Position numbers and translations under genes: made by a program. Source: Paguma larvata (Eukaryota > Chordata > Mammalia > Carnivora > Viverridae). From it: a stretch of 64,000 nt of DNA. The stretch is from positions 69,599,312-69,663,311 of the forward strand of contig CM057826.1 in NCBI GenBank assembly GCA_030068075.1. Reading direction: 5' to 3'. Of the stretch, positions 1 through 10,560 are shown piece after piece (position 1 is the first letter of the stretch; every line of letters begins with the position of its first letter). A model generated the notes under the pieces. It worked only from the letters and a program-made list of their open reading frames with translations, did not search any database and had not been told where the DNA came from.

Positions 1-10
1 CAGGCACCCC
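1..10 (-). mobile_element. 5' tip of a minus-strand SINEC element, cut by the window edge
   Basis: The first ten bases are the reverse complement of the start of the tRNA-derived SINE head seen many times in this window. The rest of the element lies outside. The call rests on ten bases plus the density of this family here. Confidence 0.5.
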
Positions 11-1269
11 TCGGCTTTATATTTTTTATAAAACGAGTTTTTAAAATTGGTTTGTATATTTCCCGAAGTATGTTGAAGCTTAAATAATTTGTAATTATCC
101 TAAATATTACAAAATAAGCCTTTATTGAGTCATTTTTATATGCACAGTCAACATCCCAACAAATGTTAGTTGATCAATACCATGCCTGCCCAAAACTCCT
201 TACTCTATCATCAAAGCTAAAATTCACAGACCCTACCCTGAAGCATTTGTATATGTGCATGTATCGGGGTGCAAATTTAGAAGTACGGAGGACTGGAGTT
301 ATAATGATTGTCTTCTTAAGAAGCACACATACAGATGCTGAAGATAAAACTACCATAATCAACTACAACAATAGTCTCTATAAAAGATTTTAAACTACAA
401 TGATAATGCAAAGCATCTTCAGGAGAGAAGCTGCATAACCAAAGTGCATTTTGAGTAAGGAATCTACATAATTTTGTTCTTTTTTTTTTTTTTTTCTAAA
501 ACTCTTGGAAAGATAACAGTGTTCTAATACATTTTGAGCCTTGTTGATATCACACTTCCCATTCATAAAATTTTTTGGAATCTTTAATTACAAAGCACAA
601 AAAATATGTGCCATATTTACAAAAAATATTTAAAAAAATTACATGTATAAATTCATTTTGAAATATGGTGAGATCAAGTATGTGCAAATTAGTGAGTTAC
701 TTTCTTTTTATGTTCATTATACTAAGCAGTGCTAAGCGATCATGTATCAATGCCATTTGCTATAGACTTAGCTACTTGTGTGGTAGAAACCTGGAGGTTT
801 TTTCTTTCTTTTTTTTTTTTTTTTCTGTCTCTCCATGTCTAGAAATGTTATCTATGAGAAATATGAGAAACCGCTCAAGATTTACTCAGATGTTTATACA
901 AACTAATGATTTAAAGGAGGAAGTAGATAATAAGTGATGTTGGCTGATACTTTTAAGTGGTTTCTCTTGGTTAAAAACTTATTTATAGAGTTTGCAAAAA
1001 GTCCAGATAAAGCCAATAGCATACAGGCCAGCATAATAATATAAAAATTCCACCTAATATGGATATAGATATGTTGGTAAAAGTAATTCAGTGATTTTTT
1101 TCACAATTAGATTCTGATACATTAAAGATCTATTAAAGGAAGAAAATGAGAGGATTCATAAAATAGGTTATGAATATTATAGATACTTTCTAGTATGTAA
1201 AAAACAAAAGTTGAACTTAATGTAAAAATAACTAAAGCCATTGTACTGCATTTTATTTGGTGATTTCAG
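11..1269. other. Unique AT-rich DNA, no feature recognised
   Basis: No gene, RNA or transposon could be recognised. It contains T-runs near 480-496 and 810-824. Short open stretches here have no splice signals or recognisable protein character. Confidence 0.5.
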
Positions 1270-1331
1270 TGAAGGATTATGCCATCAGGTATCCCGAAAA
1301 GGTCAGTACTCATAGTCCTATTTATGAGAAA
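1270..1331 (+). CDS. Candidate internal coding exon of an unrecognised gene
   Basis: Seen: a pyrimidine-rich stretch ending TGATTTCAG (AG at 1268-1269), then 62 nt, then a consensus 5' splice site, AAA|GTAAGTAT, with GT at 1332-1333. After two leading nucleotides one frame is open for 20 codons, running KDYAIRYPEK to HSPIYEK; at least one other frame is closed by a stop. The exon would start by completing a split codon and end on a codon boundary, which suits the phase-0 start of the candidate exon at 33150. The peptide has balanced composition, but I do not recognise its family. No repeat was recognised over it. Inference: an internal exon of a gene with introns of roughly 30 kb. A chance splice-flanked open stretch is the main alternative. 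Confidence 0.33.
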
Positions 1332-1992
1332 GTAAGTATATAAATATATTAGAGAGAAACAGTGTTTTCCTGTTTTCCCGAAATAGGAAATGAAGTGGAA
1401 ACTGAATGAGTCATGAGAGTTCAAGAAAGATGTAGTAAAAATTGATCCATATCATTTCTTTACGGTTTTACAAAGTCTGTATGAAAGCCTTAGAAGAAAT
1501 TAATATCAAATGCATTTGAGCAAATAAAAGGAAATACTTCACACAGCATTGTGGAAATATATTGCCTTTAGAAGGTCATAGAGTCAAAAACTGTAACTGA
1601 TTAATAGGACCAATGATAATATTTGTATTGGCCAACATGAGGAAGTTGGGGCCAACTCCATGCTAGCTTCAGGGACTTTTCTCTGAACTTCATCCAAAAG
1701 CACTTCTAGCTTGGGGGCCCTGAGTGTGCTTAATTAACTCCGTCTGACCCAGTCTTATAGAGTAAAGGCATCAATCTATCAGATTGGCTCACTTTCTTCC
1801 AGGGAGTTGTAGGTGAAGGTCTTCTAACTACATTTGGATTAATGAAAACAAATTGCCTCCTCTTCTAACATACACACATACACACATATATGCACACCAT
1901 AGAAGAAAAACATGGTGTGGTAAACTTAGCACTTTGATGAGTCCGTAATATTTCCTATCCTGATTCTATGGACACAATGTAGGATAATAGGC
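1332..1992. other. Unique AT-rich DNA
   Basis: Nothing recognised except a short CA-rich tract near 1870-1895. Confidence 0.5.
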
Positions 1993-2165
1993 AAAATATA
2001 GAAGTAAGAGCCAGAAAATCTGGGCTAAAAAATGATGTCTTCCTTTACTGACTAAGTGACTTCAGGCAAACCATAGGCAGTAGTCTTCTCATAGGCTTAG
2101 TTTTTGCCATGAAAATAAAGGAAACAATTATAATAAAACTCCTAGAGATATAATCCTAAGTTATT
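1993..2165 (+). mobile_element. MIR SINE remnant
   Basis: The order of motifs follows the mammalian MIR consensus: an 'agagccag..aatctggg' segment, then 'gactaagtgacttcaggcaa', then a 'cataggcttagttt' block leading to 'ataaaggaaacaat'. It is strongly diverged, as expected for an element that predates the carnivores. Confidence 0.5.
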
Positions 2166-2684
2166 AATAAAATATTAAATTATATTTTTATTGAAACATC
2201 TATTCACAATTGGACAATTCTCTACCACATATGAAGATAAAATAAAGCTTATTTTGGACCTTACTGTATTTTTTCTTTCTTGTGAGTTTTCACTTTTTCT
2301 AAATATTAATTCTGTTTACCAGATGCCAGAGTCTGTACCACTTCCTGCCCCACCAGTATTTATGCATATTTACTCCATATTATTTTATTTGAGCCATTCA
2401 AGAAAACTACTACCCTAATTAATAAAATGAATCTAGGTAAAAGGTTGATGATGGGAAAATTACCTACAAAGGAGGATATTTGACTTGGCCTCATCATTTC
2501 TTTTCTGAGATTCACTTTTTCCTTCCTTACATATTTCTCTTTTCACCAAGGTGGCTTCAGGAGTTGCCTCCTCCAACTATGAGTCATTGGTAACTAAATT
2601 ATGGGAACTTAATTTAATTAATTAATTTACTTACTTTTGGTAAATATGGTAAAACAGACAGTAAAAAAATTGAACCCTCTCCCA
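2166..2684. other. Unique AT-rich DNA
   Basis: No feature recognised. Short open stretches lack supporting signals. Confidence 0.45.
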
Positions 2685-2950
2685 CAATATTAGTGAAGCA
2701 GCTGCTCAGTGAGATCCATTTCTTAACCATACCCCCTTCTCCTGTGATCTCCAGGCATCCAAATGGAGTGATAGAAAAATCATAACACAGAAAAACCCTG
2801 GTCTCTGAATCACTACCGAAAGGAAGCCTGCCTGCCAACTATAACACTTATATTGAACCACTTTAAGAATTAGAAGTAAGTTTTTATTGTGTTAAGCCAC
2901 TGAAATTGTGGGATTTATTTTTTAAACCTACAAATATTACTCAAGCCAAT
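2685..2950 (+). mobile_element. MLT1-like MaLR LTR remnant
   Basis: The segment ends with 'tttttattgtgttaagccac' followed by 'tgaaattgtggg', the characteristic 3' end of MLT1 LTRs of the non-autonomous MaLR retrotransposons. Upstream text resembling 'ggtctctgaatcac...gaagcctgcctgcca' also follows the MLT1 consensus. The 5' boundary is uncertain. No internal retroviral sequence is attached. Confidence 0.6.
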
Positions 2951-3540
2951 ACCCAGTTATACAGACTAAATAAATTTAGACCGTGCATACAGACATTTAC
3001 AAGTGCTGCGAATAACAGGAAAAAGTGCACTTGAGATAGACCTTGGTAGTATGAACTCCCGCGGTTCCATTTTACTCAAGGTTGCAGTTACTGCCGTTGC
3101 ATCCTATCTCCTTGGTCAACTTCCATATATCGGATGCTATCTTAGCATCTTCTACTCATAAGCCAGACATCTACCCTCTGAAAAACAAAATGCAGGAAAG
3201 TGAAGTCCAAAGAGGAAAAGAGGAATGAGTATTTCCTTTCTATCTACCTATGTAAAGAAGGTTACTTTATGCTTATTTTCATCTTCTAATTATCAGCCTC
3301 TTTTCAACGTAATTGAAAGGGGTGATGGCTCCCCTGTAGAGAAATATTCAGTCTACTCACAGAGTTAAGCTCTAATCCAAGGATGATGATAAAATAATCA
3401 CTATCTCAACATTTTTAGAAACTCTAATATTCAAACTAGAAAAACATGTATAATATATGTTATCAGGAGTATAATTGCCTTACAACCCATTTTCCTATTT
3501 TCCTTCTATCTTCTGATCAATAAGAGAAAAATCAGAAAGC
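2951..3540. other. Unique DNA
   Basis: Nothing recognised. It is slightly less AT-rich near 3050-3180, where 'ccgcggttcc' includes rare CpGs, but no promoter-like island is present. Confidence 0.45.
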
Positions 3541-3753
3541 TTTTTTTTTTTTTTTGATAAAAAGCCAGATAGTAAATATTTTGGACTTCACTGAACATAT
3601 ACCCTATGTTACAAATACTCAGCCTTTCCACTGTAACATGAACACAGTTATAGATAATACATAAATGAGTGTGGCGGTGTTTTAATAAAAGTTTATTTAT
3701 GAAAACAGACAGTGGGCTGTATTTGGTCTGCAATCATACTTTACCAACCTCTG
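3541..3753. mobile_element. hAT-type (MER1-group) non-autonomous DNA transposon fossil
   Basis: A T-run is followed by 'agccagatagtaaatatttt', then a 'tacaaatactcagcc' block, 'atagataatacataaatgag', 'gttttaataaaagtttattt' and a terminal 'ccaacctctg'. This order matches the old eutherian repeat whose consensus carries 'gggccagatagtaaatatttt...aataaaactttatttacaaaaacagg...ccgacccctg'. The family assignment is from memory. The exact subfamily is not claimed. Confidence 0.6.
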
Positions 3754-6260
3754 ATTTAAGAAACAAATTTATTCATTGTTCTATTTTTTGTTCCAATTCT
3801 TTTCCAGTGGTCTTTGACCACAGTTTGATTTCAAATAACTCTCATATCTGTACAGGATGCTGGAAGTTGGGCTTTGTGGATCTCAATAAAAAACTCAGCC
3901 CTTCCCCTATCCAGTTCCGATCCAGTTAAAAAAATTAAGGTATTACGTGGTGACTTAAAGATTATTCTGTTGCCAATATATCGATATTTGAATATGTGTT
4001 TTGGATATTTGCAAATTGAATTTTTATGAACCCTAGAACTCGGTAAATTTGCCCGCTCAGTTAGGGAAGGTGATGGGCCATTACAAGCTTCACTATGGAG
4101 GAAGACCGCTGTATAACAAAGTGTGGAGGAGTGGTGCCGAGCTGAGTATACTGGTTTGTGTGTATGCTCGGTCCTAATACTAAGGAAGGAGAAATGGGTG
4201 AATACAAATCTCTAGTCTTTTGTTAATTTATTTCCTTCTGAGTCCATTATTCCAGTGAAACCATTTTGGTCCAATATATTCTCATCCAAGGGTGAGAGCA
4301 TAATGGAAATGATGGATGGGGCAGAAGAGGTCAGCCATCTCTCACGATAGTATGTTCCCAAGAATTAAAGAAATCATCCAGTTGAAAACAAGACACAGAC
4401 AGAAATATCAGTTGTACTGCACAATACAGTTGCCATAAGTTACCAAAATCAAAGTTAAAGAGACTCATACTCTAAAGTCTCTTGTTTAATATCACAGGAC
4501 ATAGCTTGAACTAGACATTTTGCTTCTTCAAATGATACTTCATGTTTATTTTTCATCTATCTTGGCCCAATGTACCAGCTATTGCAGGTGTCATCTTCAT
4601 ATAATACCAGAAAAAAATGCTTTTACACTATGTTATCTGTATCTAGTTTTTCAAGAAAAGTATTCTGCACCTCATTACTTCCCCAGCAGATTTAATTGCT
4701 TCCTTCCCTAGTGTTTCATTAAGCTCTGCTGAAAATGCCAGAAGACAACTTTTAATAAAGTATTATGATTGATTATACATATTTGTTCTTCCTTACCTAG
4801 TTGACCATGATTAACATGCTATATTCCTACCATGTGACTCATGGTCAGTCAGGAAAAGCAAATATGTAAAATATCCATAATTCCATATATGGATGAATAT
4901 TAATATATACTTATAAATGTATAATATAGGACTATAATGTATATTAAATATATTTATTAATTGTAATAGTGATAAATAATTATCTCTACGGAAGAAGGAA
5001 ATGTATTGAAATTTCAGTGTCATGAAATTCTGTGTATGACTGGGTTTTGGGTATTGCAGGAAATGTTAAGAGCTTCCCAGTATCTCTCAGATTATGTCTC
5101 CATGATTACCACTGTAGATGAAATATAGGATATAAATTTTGTGCAGTTTTAAAGTAGGAGGTAGCAATTCAGGAAGATCATTTAAGAGCATACACTGACA
5201 GGACTATCTAGGTATATAAAGCATGAATGGTCATGAATTTTTCTTATATGGGATATTAATGTTTGAAATTTTAACAATTTTTTTAAATTTCTTAATGTTT
5301 ATTTTTGAGATGACAAATTTTTAATTTATTAGATCAGTGTCTAAATTTCTAATTTCCTGAAATAATACTTCTTTTAAATAATAAGGAGTTTAATGATCTA
5401 AGATTTTTTAAATATTTCAGGTCACCTGCTAATAGTTATTTTCTCTTAAGTTATTTCAGTCTTCATATCTGTTTATATATAACTGATGTTTGAATGAAAA
5501 AAAAACGCACAAAGAAAAACACAATAAAACTAGTGTCCCGAAGAATTTTCCATGTTTTTGTCACTATTGGAAAACTGTTGAGACAATAATGACTGTGTGA
5601 TATTTACCATGGGAGGTAAATAGTTTTTATTCAATATATGGTATATACCAGACCCCATTCATGTAATTTCATTGAATGAAATTATATTTAGCAAACAAAC
5701 ACTGAAGGTACTAAATGTCTCAAAGCAGAGAAGTGGTATAAGCCAATCTATTAAAAAAAAAAAAAAAAGAGAGAGACATCACAGTGGTAATGTCTATATT
5801 ATGTTTAAGAACATAAAAGTGATAATTTTATATATATACTAAAATATCGTGTTCATCCAGTAGTTGTTGAGCTCTTTGTCTATCTGTAACAGACTTGACT
5901 TTGAGTCTATAGCATATATATTTTAAAATTAGATTAAAAATCCACTCTGACAAAGTATTCTCTTAGGAATTTAAATCTGTTAGTGTTTGTTATAAACATA
6001 TTTTTCTTATCAAGTTTAAATAAATATCTGTTCTATTTGTATATCCCCATTCAAGAAGTTTTACCTCTGAATCAGTCCTGGGAAAAAAGTAGATCAGTTT
6101 TAAACAGAAGACATAAGCCGAAAGATCAGATAGATATGTTGGATTATATTTCACATCCTCCCTTGTTATCTCTTACATCACATTAATATCTTTCTTTTGA
6201 TTGACTATATTGGATACTTGCAGTGTTTTTCATTGTCTTTTGAAAATTTATCATGATCTT
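3754..6260. other. Unique AT-rich DNA, about 2.5 kb
   Basis: No gene or clear repeat, apart from an A-run at about 5753-5768 followed by GA repeats. A 20-base stretch near 5292-5311 looks like the antisense 3' tail of the local SINE family and is treated under findings. Confidence 0.45.
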
Positions 6261-6463
6261 GGGGCAGCCGGGTGGCTCCGTTGGTTAAGCGCCTGACATC
6301 AGCTCAGGTCATGATCTGATGGCTTTGAGTTCGAGTCCCACATTAGGCTCAGTGCTGACAGTGTATAGCTTGCTTGGGGTTCTCCTTCTCTCGTCTCTTT
6401 CTGCCCCTCCCCTGCTCTGTTCGCGCATAAACAGAACAGAGCCCTGTAAAAAGGAAAAAAAAA
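6261..6463 (+). mobile_element. SINEC (feliform tRNA-derived SINE)
   Basis: The tRNA-like head starts GGGGCAGCCGGGTGGCTC. A B-box-like GAGTTCGAGTCCC, a CT-rich 3' half with CCCCTCCC and a terminal A-run follow. It is diverged compared with other copies here. Confidence 0.92.
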
Positions 6464-7014
6464 ATCACTATTTCCTAGTATAAAATCAGGTCTATCCAAA
6501 TTTCTTGATATCTTGGTATGTAAACATCAAACAACATAATTTTTGAAAATAAATACTTTTAGGATTTTGAAATCAATATGGAACAATCTAATGAAACAGT
6601 TTCATTAATATTCTAGTTTGTGTAACTAGTAATGCAGACTTTCAGTTGTTTCCTCGGAGCAAGTCACATGATGTCTTTCCCTCATCAAACGTTATTAACA
6701 CCTTCTATTTTAATGCAGTACCTTTTCAGTCGGATTCTTTTTAAATAAACACGTAGTTTATTTGGAAGATTGTGTACCACTTTTTAATACTGTATATATC
6801 TATAACTTATGTGCACATAAATACATATATAGGGAGAAAGTTATGAGTAAAATATTATACAATAATTTGAAAATGAGAAACTGGATACAGAAAAGCGCTT
6901 CAGATTACTAGGGACAAATACACAATAAGCAGATCTGAAAGGACATTGAGTGTTATGTAAGCTTTGTTAGGCTCTTTTGAGGCTTTGCTTGTTACTTATT
7001 TAGAAAAATCTACA
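6464..7014. other. Unique AT-rich DNA
   Basis: Nothing recognised. Confidence 0.45.
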
Positions 7015-7135
7015 GGGGCACCTGGATGGCTCAGTTGGTTGAGTGTCCAACTCTTGATTTCAGTTCAGGTTATGATCCGAGGGTCATGGGATCGAGTCCC
7101 ACATTGGCCTCTGTGCTGAACATGGAGCTTGCTTA

Positions 7136-7177
<42 letters not shown>

Positions 7178-7242
7178 CTCTCTCCACTCCCCCCCGCCAC
7201 TACTCCCTGCTCTCACTCTCTCTCTCAAAAAAAAAAAAAAAA
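7015..7242 (+). mobile_element. SINEC, older subfamily with '...ggatcgagtccc'
   Basis: A complete head (GGGGCACCTGGATGGCTC), the 'actcttgatttcagttcag' and 'gagggtcatgggatcgagtc' variant, a long (CT)n stretch and an A-tail of about 17 nt. It is flanked by a near-perfect target duplication, 'aaaatctaca' before and 'aaaatccaca' after. Confidence 0.95.
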
Positions 7243-7287
7243 AATCCACAGCATCTTCTGTTGTATAAGATTAAAAAAGAACACTCA

Positions 7288-7476
7288 GGGGCACCTGGGT
7301 GGCTCAGTCAGTTGAGTGTCCAACTTCATCTCATGTAATGATCTCACTGCCTGTGAGTTTGAGCCCCGCATCAGCTCAGAGTCTGGAGCCTGCTTTGGAT
7401 TCTGTGTCTCCCTCTCTGTCTACCCCTCTCCCACTCGCTCTCTCTCTCAAAAATAAGTAAAAAACATTTTTAAAAA
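7288..7476 (+). mobile_element. SINEC, second copy 45 bp downstream
   Basis: The head GGGGCACCTGGGTGGCTCAG is followed by B-box-like 'gagtttgagccccgc', the 3' half 'ggagcctgctttgga', a CT stretch and an A-rich tail. A decayed target duplication around 'gaacactca' / 'gagcattca' flanks it. Confidence 0.95.
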
Positions 7477-8264
7477 GAAGAGCATTCACAGGTAAAGAGT
7501 GGTACTGTGAACCTAGGTTTAGGTGCAAAATGTGTTCTCCCTCTCTTTCTTTAAAAGGTATTCTGTATGCTTTCAGCCATATAGCATTCCTTTTGAAGCC
7601 AGTCTTATTTTGTTATGGGACTACTTCATTAGATAGAGCTGGGTTCATATACATTCTCCTTATTTACTCTATCAGTCTTATCTACTAGGACCTTATAAAG
7701 AACATCTGTGATTTTTAGAAGGAGCTTGCATACCGCATTCCTGAGCATAAACACCTAAGCAAGAACAATTACCTGTTTCAGATTTATGAACAAAACTGTA
7801 AGTGCAAAGCTAGCCCTAATTTTTACTGATTATAGTCATTAGAGGATAAAAAAAGAAGTAACTCTGAGGACTGTGAAAAATAGGTAATGTGGATTTAATA
7901 TAATCTAAATATGAGTTTTGTACATTAACTTAAATTGTGCTAAAGTGCTCCACTTAAAGTTTCAGTGGACATCAGGAGGTCAACAAAAGTTTACAAAACA
8001 TCTGTTTTTTTAATATATATTTGTATATATAAAATTAGTGTCGGATTCCAAAGAAGTTGCCACTACTACAGAAAGAGGAATGAGAAGGGATTATTGTAAT
8101 CCCTACATTTTCAGAACCCATTGAGGAAATAGCTCTTGGGCAATTTTTTTAAGTCTTTCTTGGTTTTTGGCATGTGACACAATCAATGATGTTTATGAAT
8201 CGTGATGTGTGTGATCACTGGATCTTGTGCTAGATATTTGTGTTAGCATGGCGTCTGCCAGCCT
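7477..8264. other. Unique DNA between SINEs
   Basis: Nothing recognised. Confidence 0.45.
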
Positions 8265-8389
8265 ATAGCCTCTTCTAAAATGATTTTTTTTTAACATTTA
8301 TTTTTGAGAGACAGAGAGACAGAGCATGAGCAGGGGAAGGGCAGAGAGAGAGAGGCAGACACAGAATCCGAAGCATAGCCTCTTCTAAA
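8265..8389 (-). mobile_element. 5'-truncated SINEC with perfect 15-bp target duplications
   Basis: Only the 3' half of the SINE is present, in antisense: a T-run, 'taacatttatttttgagag', a GA-rich tract and 'cagaatccgaagc'. ATAGCCTCTTCTAAA is repeated exactly at 8265-8279 and 8375-8389, so the inserted body is 8280-8374. The identity of the repeats implies a fairly recent insertion. The tRNA promoter region is missing. Confidence 0.93.
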
Positions 8390-8393
8390 TGAT

Positions 8394-8935
8394 CGTCACC
8401 CAAGTCACTCACAGGCCCTAATGGAAAAGGACCCATGACCATCTCATTATAACAATGTCTCTGGAGTTGAGTGGGCACGTGACCAAAGAACAGCCATTCA
8501 GTATATTAACCAACCCCCTATGATCTGATTTGTCAAAATTGGCTAAGCCAGTCAGACATCCACTTCTCAGAAATGTAAATTAAACATTTAGGTATTGGCA
8601 CTTTATGGTGAAAGATGTTATAAGTACTCATAGAAAACTAAAGTTTTGAAGGAACATCGTTATAATTATGAAGAGGCAAAAGCTGTGGGTAAATCGAAGC
8701 TATAAATTAAACACATGCCCTCACACAGTGGAGGAAAACAAGGGATTTGTAGCACAAGGGAAAGGAGTACAGGAAGTAGAGAGGGTCTTTCCACATCAGA
8801 GTGAAATGCTTGTAGCTCTGTTATACTACTGTTCCTGCCCTCCTTGAGGCTGGGATGTTTGGCTGCTTACAACACATCTGAAATTGTGTTCTTTGCAAGC
8901 ACGTGAACTTAATTAGATAAATGGTAAGGTACAAT
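8394..8935. other. Unique DNA
   Basis: Nothing recognised. Confidence 0.4.
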
Positions 8936-10275
8936 TTTTTTTTTTTTTGTTATTCTCTTGTTGGTTAACATACAGTGTACTTTTGAATTGGAATCCAGTG
9001 ATTTATAACTTACATATAACAGCCAGTGCTCACCCCAACAAGTGCCCTCCTTAATGATCATCACCCACTTAACTTCCTCCCCACGCCCCGCACCCCCATC
9101 AAGCCTCAATTTTTTCTCCATATTTAAGAATCTCTTATGGTTTGCCTCCCTCTCTGTTTTATCTTATTTTTCCTACCCTTCCCCTATGATCATCCGATAA
9201 GTTTCTCAAATGCAATATATGAGTGAAATCATATGATATCTGTCTTACTCTGACTGACTGATTTTGCTTAGCATAAAACCCTCCAGTTCCATTCATGTTG
9301 TTGTTATTCCATTGTGTGTGTGCGTGCGTGCGTGTGTGTGTGTGTGTGTGTGTGTACACACACCATGTCTTCTTTATCCATTCATCAGACAATGGACATT
9401 TGAGCTTTTTCCATAATTCAGCTATTGTTGATCGCACTGCAGTGTATATTGGGGTGCATGTGCCCCTTTGAATCAGCATTCCTGTATTCCTTGGATAAAT
9501 TCCTAGCAGTACAATTGCTGGGTCATAGGGTAATTCTATTTTTAATTTTTCGAGGAACCTCCATACTGTTCTCCAGAGTGGCTGCACCAGTTTGCATTCC
9601 CACCAGCAGTGCAAAAGAGATCCTCTTTCTGCATATCCTCGCCAACATCTGTTGTTTCCTGCATTGTTAGTTTTAGCCATTTATTTGACTGGTTTGAGGT
9701 AGTATATCATGATGGTTTTGATTTGTCTTTCCCTGATCATGGGCGATGTTGAGCATCTTTTCATGTGTCTGTTAGCCATCTGGATGTCTTCTTTGGAAAA
9801 GTATCTATTCATGTCTTCTGCCCATTTCTTTCCTGGGTTATTTGTTTTTTGGGTGTTGACTTTGGTAGTAGATTTTTGATACTAACTCTTTATCTGATAT
9901 GTAATTTCCAAATATATTTTCCTATTCTGTCAGTTCCCTTTTAGTTTTGTTTATTGTTTCCTTAGCTATGCAGAAGCTTTTTATCTTGATGAGGTTTCAA
10001 TAGTTCATTTTTGCATTTACTTCTCTTGCCTTCAGAGACATGTCAAGTAAGAAGTTGCTATCGCTGAGGTCAAAGGAGTTGCTGCCTATTTTCCCCTCTA
10101 GGATTATGATGGTTTCCTTTCTCATATTTAGATCTTTCATCCATTTTGAATTTGTTTTTTGTGTATGGAGTCAGAAAGTTGTCCAGTTTCATTCTTCTGC
10201 ATGGTATAGATTTGTTTTGAAGTATAGTATAAGCAAAACCAAACCTTTGATTATCTTTAGAAAAATGAAGTAAAA
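8936..10275 (-). mobile_element. 5'-truncated LINE-1: 3' UTR and ORF2 C-terminal region
   Basis: A T-run (antisense poly-A) at 8936-8948 is followed by the carnivore-type L1 3' UTR ('gttaacatacagtgtact', 'agagtgaaat'-like text). The ORF2 C-terminal coding part follows, read on the minus strand. A frame between 9159 and 9680 shows the typical L1 C-terminus: [22 protein letters not shown], then ELPYDPAI and LGIYP, including the cysteine/histidine motif. In the same frame a (CA)n expansion gives repeated Thr-His. The open frame is relatively long but only a fragment of ORF2. The element is truncated near 10275 and cannot be active. Confidence 0.92.
9311..9362. repeat. (TG)n/(CG) microsatellite inside the L1
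   Basis: TGTGTG/CGTGCG alternation of about 50 nt lies exactly where the L1 ORF2 C-terminus normally meets the 3' UTR. It probably grew from a short native TGTGTATAC-type seed. Confidence 0.95.
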
Positions 10276-10329
10276 TGGGGGGAATTATTTTTTAAATTTA
10301 AGGAAACGGAAATATTAGTATGCTGAAGA

Positions 10330-10555
10330 CAGTAAACTTTGGTGCCAACCACAAATATTCCACTTAATAGCTGTGGGAGCTTTAGCAGCTTACTTAACCT
10401 TGTGTCTATTTCAACATCTACAAAATGGGGATAAAATTCTCACCAGTCTAAGAAAATTTTAATATGATGAATAAGTATTATTACATCAAAAATGCTTAGA
10501 GGAGTATCTGAGGCATATAAACTCTAAGTGAGTTAATTTTATTTATTATTGTGTT
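10330..10555 (+). mobile_element. MIR SINE
   Basis: It follows the MIR order: 'tttggtgcca', 'cacttaatagctgtggg', 'agcttacttaaccttgtg', 'tctacaaaatggggataa', then 'aaaatgcttagaggagtatctgaggcat' and a final 'attattattg'-like end. Diverged, but nearly full length. Confidence 0.8.
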
Positions 10556-10560
10556 ATCAT

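Noticed and set aside
7129..7338. Open frames made of Ser-Leu repeats (also near 61333, 63136, 63258)
   Set aside because: They are translations of SINE CT tracts.
8406..8453. Minus-strand 16-codon stretch between CTCCAG and GTGAGT-like sites
   Set aside because: Only 48 nt and a weak acceptor; immediately next to a SINE insertion. Chance is likely.
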